Positions 8,062 through 14,590 of a DNA stretch of 15,833 nt are shown here, piece after piece (the first letter of the stretch is position 1; the number at the start of each line of letters is the position of its first letter). A program made the position numbers and the translations under genes. The notes beneath the pieces were generated by a model. It did not search any database. It saw nothing but the letters and a program-made list of their open reading frames with translations, and was not told the origin of the DNA. The stretch is from DAOTUB01 sp034437455 (GTDB taxonomy: Bacteria > Chloroflexota > Anaerolineae > B4-G1). Where the stretch lies: assembly GCA_034437455.1 (NCBI GenBank), contig DAOTUB010000259.1:1-15833 (forward strand), in the 5' to 3' direction.

Positions 8062-9650
8062 TTGCCCACCTCCTGGCTCTTGGTCGCCTTTTGCATCACG
8101 CCATCAATCAGCCGCAGGGTGTAGGTGCGCTTGAGGTTGTCGTTTAGCACCGCTTCTTCACCGGCGACCTGGGGCAGCCGTTCGCTTTTCAATAGCTGCT
8201 GTTCCACGTCCAGGCGATTCACCCGCGCCTCGATCCAATCCAACATAGGGACGCGGTTCACCCGCGCCCGCTTTAGCTTCTCCCACGCCCCCTTCAAGTT
8301 CTCCAGATGTTCTTCTACGGGCTTGACCGTTTTCTTGGCCAAGGCCCGTTGCACAGCGTTGCGCACTCGCGAAAGCTGGGTGTTGATCTTTGATGGCAGG
8401 CGGAAGCCGACCTTGCTCAGATAATCGGTCAGGCCGCGCTCCAGCTGCATCCGCAGCCGGCGTTGGGCCATCTCATGGACCAGGGCTTTGCTTTCCGCCG
8501 AGAGAGAGGGGCGCCGAATTTGCAGCTTGGCGCGTGGCTGACGTTGTACCGTGGGGGTTGTATGCCAATTGACGGCGATGCGCCCAAACCCTTCGGCACG
8601 TCGCTCGCCGAGACCCAGGGCCGCCTCGCGGCGCAGCGTCTCCGGGTCAAAGGCCCCGGCCGGGTAGACGTACACACTGCCGGCCTGCAAGGCCCAGGCT
8701 TGCGGCAGAGGCAGGCTCCACTTGCGATTGAATCCCCCGGCCAGGCCCACGCTCTGGTAGCGCCGTTTAGCCCTCAACGACGCCAATCCCAACAAGTCGG
8801 CCAGCCCGCCATCAAGGTCGCCGTTGATCTGACCATCCCGGCCACGCACCAGAGTGTCACTCAACAGAGTTACAATAATTTCCCCCGTGTCTGGTGGGCT
8901 GACCAGTGGGTATTCCTCCCAACCGGAGACGATGGGATCCACCTCCAATCGGATGTGCCCATAGCCGGCTGTGTGCGCCCCGCCGATGAACAAATCGGAC
9001 TCGTCGCTCAGCAGAGCGTGCAGGTCGGTCAGGTCCATGTCATCGGGCGCGACGATGGCTCCGGCCAGAACCTGGCCCGCGGCCAGGGCGTCGTAGCGAT
9101 AGACTTTGTTGGCCTCGTCGCGCCGGTTGGTTTTCACCAGAGCGATGTGGACATTAACCTGACGGGACGGCTTGTAGAGAACGACCTGGCTTTCGCGGGT
9201 TTCAAAGTACGGAGCCTCGTCCTCATCCTCGCCCCACTCCGGCTCTGTCCACGAAAGGTGACAGAAATCGACATCCTGGGGTGGCTTGGGTTGGTCGAGG
9301 CGTTGGTCTGGATCCACAGCCCAGTCGTACAGGCTGCCCCGCTCGTCGCCGGCCCGATCCTTTTCGGTGAACCACGACCCGGGAATGGGCAACAAGCGCA
9401 CCTTGCCGGCCTTGTACCAGGGATAGGCGTTCAGGTAGCAGACCACGCCGTCCAGGAACCACTGCCTGGCCCTTGGGTCGGCGGCCAGATCGTCGGTAGG
9501 GTGCTGATCGAGATAGCGGCCAACCAGTGCCCCCCGTATGGCGCTGCCCGGAATGAAAGAAAAGCCGACAGCGCTGTTCTCCTCGCCGCTTTCTGCCTGG
9601 GAGACCAGTACCGGTTCCAAGAGATGCAAACGATAAGGAATGGCTTTCAT
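8058..9650 (-). CDS. csx10: Csx10, Cas5-group RAMP with long helical C-terminal tail
   Basis: Csx10 (TIGR02674) is the Cas5-like subunit of type III-D and would hold the 5' handle of crRNA. The 530-residue product shows FIPGSAIRGALVGRYL (32-47) and two glycine-rich RAMP loops, GGAHTAGYGHIRL (223-235) and GLGERRAEGFGRIAV (346-360), so it has two RAMP-type halves. Residues from about 383 to 530 look different: long, charged and predicted helical by eye, rich in Lys, Arg, Leu and Glu. No separate small subunit (Cas11) gene is present in the operon, so this tail may serve as Cas11; that is inference. The ATG at 9650 overlaps the preceding stop (ATGA), and the stop overlaps the next start (ATGA). 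Confidence 0.9.
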   Translation of the reverse strand: MKAIPYRLHLLEPVLVSQAESGEENSAVGFSFIPGSAIRGALVGRYLDQHPTDDLAADPRARQWFLDGVVCYLNAYPWYKAGKVRLLPIPGSWFTEKDRAGDERGSLYDWAVDPDQRLDQPKPPQDVDFCHLSWTEPEWGEDEDEAPYFETRESQVVLYKPSRQVNVHIALVKTNRRDEANKVYRYDALAAGQVLAGAIVAPDDMDLTDLHALLSDESDLFIGGAHTAGYGHIRLEVDPIVSGWEEYPLVSPPDTGEIIVTLLSDTLVRGRDGQINGDLDGGLADLLGLASLRAKRRYQSVGLAGGFNRKWSLPLPQAWALQAGSVYVYPAGAFDPETLRREAALGLGERRAEGFGRIAVNWHTTPTVQRQPRAKLQIRRPSLSAESKALVHEMAQRRLRMQLERGLTDYLSKVGFRLPSKINTQLSRVRNAVQRALAKKTVKPVEEHLENLKGAWEKLKRARVNRVPMLDWIEARVNRLDVEQQLLKSERLPQVAGEEAVLNDNLKRTYTLRLIDGVMQKATKSQEVGK

Positions 9651-10309
9651 ACGCCCACCGCCTTTCGGAAAGTTTCAAAAAGCGCCTCGGTGACGGACTG
9701 GCCCGCACCGTCCAATAACTCGGCCCGCAGCCGGCCGCAGCCGCGATTGCGCCGCGTGCCCGCCCGCCGGAGGGCTTTTACCGTGGCCGCCAACAGTGCC
9801 AGGTCGTCGTTGGACGGCTCCTGGATGAAGGTCAGCCGCGAGGCAAAGGTCGTGCCCCTTAGGATGAGGCGCAGGGTACGTAACGTCTCTTTGCGCGGCG
9901 CGCCGGTCACGGGGTCCATCGCCGTCTGGCGGCGCAGAGTGATCAGGGTTTCCAGTACCTCGGCCCGCGTCAGCAGTTTCTCGTCCACATCCCAGGCGAT
10001 GGCGGCCCGCAGGTCATCGGGCAGTCGCGCCGGGCCGATGCGCAGGATGGCCTGGCCCTGCATCGTGGCCCCGCTCTGGCCAAAGAGCCGGTCGGCAGCC
10101 GCTTGCCAATCCTTCTGGCATGGTCTGTCCAGGGCAAAGACAAGGTCGTCGCACTCGGCGCCCAGCAGGCCCTTGAGCGCCCGCCCGCCCAGGTAGGGCA
10201 GGCCGTAGGCATCGTGTTGTACCTCAATGTCCACCAATCCGGCCACGCCGTCGCCGTGGCCAAAGGTGGTGTCGCTGAGCAGTTCCAGTTTGAGGGTGTA
10301 TTCTTTCAT
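9647..10309 (-). CDS. Single-domain Csm3-like Cas7 RAMP of III-D complex
   Basis: A 220-residue RAMP. The N-terminal strand runs into LLSDTTFGHGDGVAGLVD (10-27), with Asp20 and Asp27 as candidate catalytic residues for RNA cutting. PYLGGRALKGLL (38-49) is the helix motif shared by Cas7 proteins. RQTAMDPVTGAPRKETLRT (127-145) matches the thumb-loop region, and GTRRNRGCGRLR (184-195) is the glycine-rich RNA loop. It is expected to be a backbone subunit binding crRNA and target RNA. The ATG at 10309 is preferred to an in-frame start 28 codons upstream because it overlaps the cas10 stop as ATGA and begins directly at the first beta strand. Confidence 0.9.
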   Translation of the reverse strand: MKEYTLKLELLSDTTFGHGDGVAGLVDIEVQHDAYGLPYLGGRALKGLLGAECDDLVFALDRPCQKDWQAAADRLFGQSGATMQGQAILRIGPARLPDDLRAAIAWDVDEKLLTRAEVLETLITLRRQTAMDPVTGAPRKETLRTLRLILRGTTFASRLTFIQEPSNDDLALLAATVKALRRAGTRRNRGCGRLRAELLDGAGQSVTEALFETFRKAVGV

Positions 10310-11841
10310 CGCGCCGGTCCTCCTTCCAAGGGAACGTAGAAATCCAACGCTTCGACGGCGTCCCAATAGCCGCAGCGTCCGCTGCCGTGCCAACCGCTGG
10401 CGACCATATCTGGCTGACCGGAGATCTTGGGCAGCTTCAGGCCGTGCAGGGCCAGGAAGTGCTGGGTGGTCGCCCGCCCCTCGCGCAGAGCGTCGCGCAG
10501 GGCTTTGACCTTGCTGCGCCGCTCGGCCCAGGGATCCCGGTCAAAACCATCCAGCATGGCGGTAAAGGTCTCCCACGAGCGCCAATCGCTGTCCGGCGGG
10601 TCGAGACGCAGTGGGCGCATCAGTAGGTCGCCGCTGGGGACGGTGTACTCGCGTTCGCGCACCTCTTTGAGAGGCAACACCAAGCCGCTCATGGCAAAGT
10701 GCCAGTCCAGAGCGGTCAGACGGCCTGCTACGTTTGCGTCGTTGATGTACCCCTTGGCCGAGGCGCACAGCGCTTCGGCCAGGTCGTAGGCTCGCGAGAA
10801 GGGGTAATGGGATTTGACCACTGCCACCCCGCCCCGGCAGTAGGCCGGCTCTTTATCGAAAAGAATCTGTCGGGAAAAGAGCCGCAGATACCGGGTCGCC
10901 ACGGCCAGTCCCAGGCGGCCCTCACAGACAAAGGTCACGTCGTCGCCGCCAAAGACGATGGGCCGGAAGGGCAGCAGCCACTTGCGGTCGCTATCGCGCC
11001 GATGGACGGGCACTTTGCCGATGGACCGCCGTTCTCCCTTGGGTGTCTTTTCGACCACTACTGCATCCAGCATGGCGTCCACCGTGGCGCGGAGGGCCAG
11101 GTCAGCGGCATTCCGCACCGATTTGGAGAAATCGGCCAAAGCCCGCCGGTACTCCGCGTTCTGGTCGGGCCGGGTATACTGCTCACCGAGCCTTTTGATC
11201 CGCTCGCCCATGCGGTTGCCGTCGGTGTGGATGACGGCCAGGTAGCTGGCCTCGCCCGGGGTGCCGAACTCGCCAAAGTCGTAGACGAAATCGTAGTCAT
11301 TACCCGCCACCTGCGGAAGCTGATCTTGCAGGCGCTTCTTGCCTGCTTTTTCGGCCTTCAGCTTGTGCTGCACTTCCACCGAGACGAGTTGGCCGTCGTC
11401 GTTGAGGCCCACCGCCGGCGCGCCGGTGTAGACGCAGGCCGCCGTCACACCCAGTCCGACCAGAGGGGTAGAAGGTTGGCGATCTCGCTTGCGCTGGGCC
11501 AGCTTCTTGCGGAGTTTTTGGTGCACCTCAGCCAGCGAGTCCCCGGTGGGGTCAAAGGGCTTGCGCTTGACCACAAGGTCCAGCCCTCGCGCCCGTTCCA
11601 GGGAACGCCTGGTGAGTTGCCGGGCAAAGGCATCGGCGGCTCCCTCGCTTTCGAAAATCAGCATGGCATTGCCGCCACCTTTGTAGACGATTTCGGCCCC
11701 CTGGGCCAGTTCGCTCACCCAGTCCTCGGTGGCCTGGCATACCAACTCCGATGCACCGATGTTCTGGGCGAGTTGGTTGCTGCCAAACAGGTAGGGCTGA
11801 ATACCTGTCGCTTCGATTAACATCAACCATTGTTGATTCAT
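10306..11841 (-). CDS. cas10: Compact Cas10 (type III-D), HD-less, GGDD cyclase intact
   Basis: The large subunit and signalling enzyme. The 511-residue product is short for Cas10. It begins directly at MNQQWLMLIEATGIQPYLFG, the first palm domain, which carries a degenerate GGGN (55-58) in the GGDD position. The second palm has the metal-binding HTDGNRMGERI (205-215) and an intact GGDD (298-301, in PIVFGGDDVTF), followed by CRGGVAVVKSHYPF (335-348). It should therefore make cyclic oligoadenylate from ATP. No HD nuclease domain lies at the N-terminus, so cis ssDNA cleavage is not expected. The ATG at 11841 has GGGAGG 4 nt upstream, and its A is also the last A of the upstream gene's TAA (TAATG). 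An in-frame upstream start at 12120 would only add sequence overlapping the CARF gene and is rejected. Confidence 0.93.
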   Translation of the reverse strand: MNQQWLMLIEATGIQPYLFGSNQLAQNIGASELVCQATEDWVSELAQGAEIVYKGGGNAMLIFESEGAADAFARQLTRRSLERARGLDLVVKRKPFDPTGDSLAEVHQKLRKKLAQRKRDRQPSTPLVGLGVTAACVYTGAPAVGLNDDGQLVSVEVQHKLKAEKAGKKRLQDQLPQVAGNDYDFVYDFGEFGTPGEASYLAVIHTDGNRMGERIKRLGEQYTRPDQNAEYRRALADFSKSVRNAADLALRATVDAMLDAVVVEKTPKGERRSIGKVPVHRRDSDRKWLLPFRPIVFGGDDVTFVCEGRLGLAVATRYLRLFSRQILFDKEPAYCRGGVAVVKSHYPFSRAYDLAEALCASAKGYINDANVAGRLTALDWHFAMSGLVLPLKEVREREYTVPSGDLLMRPLRLDPPDSDWRSWETFTAMLDGFDRDPWAERRSKVKALRDALREGRATTQHFLALHGLKLPKISGQPDMVASGWHGSGRCGYWDAVEALDFYVPLEGGPAR

Positions 11842-11850
11842 TATACCTCC
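11839..11850 (-). promoter_or_regulatory. Ribosome binding site and TAATG coupling junction of cas10
   Basis: On the minus strand the sequence reads GGAGGTATAATG: a strong Shine-Dalgarno 4 nt from the ATG, with the CARF gene's TAA stop sharing one base with the cas10 start. This decides the cas10 start and suggests that Cas10 is made in step with the CARF protein ahead of it. Confidence 0.8.
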
Positions 11851-13214
11851 CTGTTCGCTGTTCTGAACCAATCTTCCAGCCAGTCGGGCAGGTCCAGGAG
11901 GTGAGCCTGACCAAAGACCCGGATCTTGCCCTCGGCGTCCCACGTCTCTTCCACCTCCGCCTGGAGTGCGGCGGGATCGGGCACGCAGCAGACGACCGCA
12001 CAGCGGGCCTCGTCGCCGCCCACCTGCCGAGCCCGAACAAACACTTCGAAAAGGTGCTCTTTGGCCCTTGCCTTCTTTTCTGTCACCATGCACGAGATGG
12101 CAAACAACTGATAGCCCCACATGGCTGCGACGTCCAATTCAAACACGTCTGCCCCTGGCTTACGTGGCTCTAACTCAGTGCCATAATCACAAAAGTCCAG
12201 AGGAACAGCCAACGGGGCAAGCGCATCAAAGGTGTATTCTTCCAACCAACCCCCGTTGAGAAACTTGGTACAGCTTGTCAACTTGTCTTTTCCAAGCGCC
12301 TGGGCCACGCCTATTTCCGTGGATGTTCCCCCACAGAGGTCGGCAAAGCCGCGGATGGCCGGCTCCAGCGCCGGATAGTCTGTGACCGTCGGCAGTTGAG
12401 GATCTGGCTCCCTGAAGGTCCAAAGCCATTCACGCCACTGCTTGACGCCCTGCGATGTACTGTGGACCTCGGCCAGCGCCCGGCAGAACTGCGGCTGGGC
12501 TGCTGTCTGGTGGGGAGACTTTAGCTCGTAGCCGTGCAGGCCGAACAGTGTCTGGAAGTCCAGTTCCACCGCCCGACCAACCGGTACCCGCTGGGTAGGG
12601 GTTCCCTCGCGGTTGATGACCATCCTCAGTGAGGCAGCGTCCAGGTAGCTGAAGCAGCCGCGTGGATAAGCCTGCCGCAAGGCGTGGTAGACGTGGACGG
12701 ACATGGGCTTGGTGCCGCCGGTGTAGTTGAGGCCCACATTGGCGGCAGGGGAAACCTCGTTCAGCAGCGTTTTCATCTGCTTTTCGACATCATCGGGATC
12801 GGAGCGGGAGATGCCGCGCAGGTGAATGTTCAGGTTGGGTCGGTATTCCGACTGCCTCAGCGCAATCTCCAGCCGCTCGGCAACGTCGTAGGTGTTCTTC
12901 TCTTCTTCTTGCGAATGGAGCAGGTACAGGGTGGCGCGGGGTTTGGTCAGTAGACAGGCCGCAACGTAATTGGGTAGAGGGTTGGTGCCGATGAGTAAAA
13001 ACAAGAAATCGGCCTGATAAGGCTGAAAAGCGTCAGGGTCCAGTTGGCCGCTTCTCCCGCTCTCTTGGAGCGCGAGTCCGGGTCTCTGAAAGCGATCGGT
13101 TAGAGGGTCTTTTGCAGGCACCTTCAACTCCAGTGTGGAGACCGTACCAATTTGACAGGTCCTTCTCCAGCTTGCCACCGATGATGGGAGCAACAAGCCT
13201 CCCTCGTTGACCAT
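11841..13214 (-). CDS. CARF-domain protein with degenerate PD-(D/E)XK-like (DUF1887/Card1-like) domain
   Basis: The first gene of the effector operon, 457 residues. The N-terminal CARF fold starts at ADFLFLLIGTNPLPNYVAAC (68-87) and carries YTGGTKPMSVHVY (164-176), the nucleotide-binding loop typical of Card1/Can2 (DUF1887) proteins. The C-terminal part has GGWLEEY (321-327), FELDVAAM (358-365) and FAISCMVT (371-378), laid out like a PD-(D/E)XK nuclease, but the expected lysine after ISC is Met376. Lysines at 380, 381 and 385 might replace it, or the domain may only bind nucleic acid. It is expected to sense cyclic oligoadenylate made by Cas10, encoded directly downstream. The ATG at 13214 gives about 65 residues before the CARF strand; a GTG at 13121 with GGAG upstream is an alternative start. 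No strong Shine-Dalgarno precedes 13214. Confidence 0.82.
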   Translation of the reverse strand: MVNEGGLLLPSSVASWRRTCQIGTVSTLELKVPAKDPLTDRFQRPGLALQESGRSGQLDPDAFQPYQADFLFLLIGTNPLPNYVAACLLTKPRATLYLLHSQEEEKNTYDVAERLEIALRQSEYRPNLNIHLRGISRSDPDDVEKQMKTLLNEVSPAANVGLNYTGGTKPMSVHVYHALRQAYPRGCFSYLDAASLRMVINREGTPTQRVPVGRAVELDFQTLFGLHGYELKSPHQTAAQPQFCRALAEVHSTSQGVKQWREWLWTFREPDPQLPTVTDYPALEPAIRGFADLCGGTSTEIGVAQALGKDKLTSCTKFLNGGWLEEYTFDALAPLAVPLDFCDYGTELEPRKPGADVFELDVAAMWGYQLFAISCMVTEKKARAKEHLFEVFVRARQVGGDEARCAVVCCVPDPAALQAEVEETWDAEGKIRVFGQAHLLDLPDWLEDWFRTANREV

Positions 13215-13705
13215 CTTATTTTAGCACAATGTCTGCGCATCTACAAATTATCATTCCGTTATCGAGGTAGGACTATAGTCTCTTGCTCGGCCTATGCAAG
13301 AGCCTGATCCGCTACACGCCCCGCAAGCCGATGGGCGCTCACATCTCATGGAAGCTGAACCACTACGAGAGCGCCGTCCACCCGGCCTTGTTTCAGACAC
13401 GTGCCACCATTCCTGCTGCGAGTTATCACTCTATCTCCGACATCCAGATGGCTGATAGTTGGCTCTTCGTTTCCACCGTGGCCTCCAAGACCTGGATGCC
13501 GATCTCGAATACGCTCTCCCTCTTTGTCAACAGTGTCCCGTTGGCGCTTCTCCGATGGCAGCTTCACCACGTACCAAGTATATCTGCTTCCCGCCCCTAC
13601 CTCAACAGAGAACTCTCTCAATCATTTCAGAATTTTCCCTGATGCGCCCTCCGCATCTCCATGCTATAATAACCTTAAGCGTACTTTCACAACCAATTAT
13701 CGCTC
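13215..13705. other. 491-bp intergenic stretch without a recognisable gene
   Basis: This lies between the effector operon and the CARF-HTH gene, both on the minus strand. It holds the candidate operon promoter at its left end. Open frames exist on both strands (about 119 codons plus, about 91 codons minus from a TTG), but neither has a good Shine-Dalgarno or a recognisable motif, and both are Arg/Ser/Pro-rich in the manner of chance frames. No direct repeats of CRISPR type, no terminator hairpin and no tRNA were seen. It may be a decayed gene or a long leader/regulatory region. Confidence 0.5.
13218..13246 (-). promoter_or_regulatory. Candidate promoter of the effector operon
   Basis: On the minus strand, TTGTAG (13246-13241) and TAAAAT (13223-13218) are separated by 17 bp, and TG one base before the -10 makes it an extended -10. 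The -35 is weak (3 of 6) and the -10 good (5 of 6). The -10 ends 3 bp before the ATG at 13214, so a transcript would start at or just inside that codon. Either the mRNA is leaderless or translation starts at the GTG at 13121. This is by eye only, with no transcript data. Confidence 0.35.
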
Positions 13706-14590
13706 TTACCCCAACTGGGCCTGAAAAGCCAACCAGGGGCCGAATTTTTCTCGCAGAAAATGGTAGGTCAGCCGCGCATTCTCTGGCAGACCCCAGGCGA
13801 CACGGCATTCGGCAAAGATCTCCGTTTTGTGAGTGTCCAGGGTCTTGAGGGAGATGTAGAGCTGCTCAGCAGCCTCCTGGGGAGGCGACCCTTCTGCCAG
13901 TACATACAATACTTCCTGTTGGCGGTCGGTGAGTTGCCTCCAAGCAGCAGCGCAGCAAGAAACGTCGGTAGAGTCGAGATGTCGTGAGAGGGGATCTACG
14001 GGTTGGCTCAACATTCGCAGCACAGGGAAATACGTCCCCCACGGAACTAAGGGGACAGGGACGAGACAAACACCTGCTTCCGGCGGAGCATGGAGGATTC
14101 TTCCATCACGCGCTTGCTCTATGAACTTGCGAGGGGTATAGAGATGCCAAAGACGGTCGCGATGGTCGCACTGAAGCAAGCCAGCACTGGTGAGGGTCAA
14201 CGCCAACAGACGCGGCCCACCAGCGATGCAGAGATGAAGCTGTTGTCTGGTACGTTTCATCTCTGCCAATAGGTCCCGTGCCATCTCCCAAACGGCCTCG
14301 GCATCCCGCGCGTCTCGGATGGCAGAGAGCGGCTCTCCGTTGGCCTGAACAGCGAGGTGACGAAAATCAATGGGATGGTCGCGATAATGCCCTCCCGAGA
14401 ATTCGCCGCTTAGTTGAGAAAGGGCACGTCTTACGCGGGGATCAACCGCCGAAAGGTGGAGAACCAAAACTGTGGATACAATCTCTCCTTGTTCCAGAAG
14501 AGCATCCAGAACAAAGGTTACTACCTGGGCCTGGCCGCCCATTGTGATGAGTGCAGTGGTATTTTCTTGAGAGGAGGAATCCTGTGGCAT
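13706..14590 (-). CDS. CARF-type (NE0113-like) sensor fused to LuxR-type HTH, putative CRISPR regulator
   Basis: A 294-residue protein. Residues 12-195 resemble the CARF-fold NE0113/Csm6-ring-nuclease group: TALITMGGQAQVVTFVLDAL (12-31), then NGEPLSAIRDARDAEAV (84-100), LHLCIAGGPRLLALTLTSA (118-136) and DRLWHLYT (145-152). In that family the fourth element normally reads AGGRKTM; here it is AGGPRLL, so ring-nuclease activity may be lost. Residues 219-268 are a LuxR/GerE-type helix-turn-helix: QLTDRQQEVLYVLAEG (219-234), then EAAEQLYISLKTLDTH (239-254). It is likely a DNA-binding regulator gated by cyclic oligoadenylate or a related nucleotide. The ATG at 14590 is preferred to a TTG at 14596; no strong Shine-Dalgarno is visible. 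An ATG at 14542 would cut off the first CARF strand. The 5' end overlaps the divergent Csx3 gene by 7 bp. Confidence 0.8.
   Translation of the reverse strand: MPQDSSSQENTTALITMGGQAQVVTFVLDALLEQGEIVSTVLVLHLSAVDPRVRRALSQLSGEFSGGHYRDHPIDFRHLAVQANGEPLSAIRDARDAEAVWEMARDLLAEMKRTRQQLHLCIAGGPRLLALTLTSAGLLQCDHRDRLWHLYTPRKFIEQARDGRILHAPPEAGVCLVPVPLVPWGTYFPVLRMLSQPVDPLSRHLDSTDVSCCAAAWRQLTDRQQEVLYVLAEGSPPQEAAEQLYISLKTLDTHKTEIFAECRVAWGLPENARLTYHFLREKFGPWLAFQAQLG
14572..14586 (+). promoter_or_regulatory. Strong ribosome binding site deciding a GTG start
   Basis: AGGAGG at 14572-14577 lies 6 nt before GTG 14584-14586. It selects this GTG over the in-frame GTG at 14551 and the ATG at 14602 for the Csx3 gene. 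The site sits inside the 5' coding region of the oppositely oriented CARF-HTH gene. Confidence 0.8.

Noticed and set aside
8463..10196. 577-codon open frame on the plus strand
   Set aside because: It lies opposite csx10 and the Csm3-like gene, both with clear family motifs. Its translation has no recognisable domain, and long antisense frames are common in GC-rich coding DNA.
10699..11820. 373-codon open frame on the plus strand
   Set aside because: Antisense to cas10, whose GGDD and palm motifs are unmistakable; the translation shows no domain.
11842..12120. N-terminal extension of Cas10 starting at 12120
   Set aside because: The added 93 residues are an out-of-frame reading of the CARF gene 3' end. 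The ATG at 11841 has a strong Shine-Dalgarno and begins at the conserved palm strand.
13346..13642. Open frames on both strands in the gap (about 91 codons minus, 119 plus)
   Set aside because: No Shine-Dalgarno, weak or TTG start, no motif, and composition like a chance frame. A decayed gene remains possible but is unsupported.
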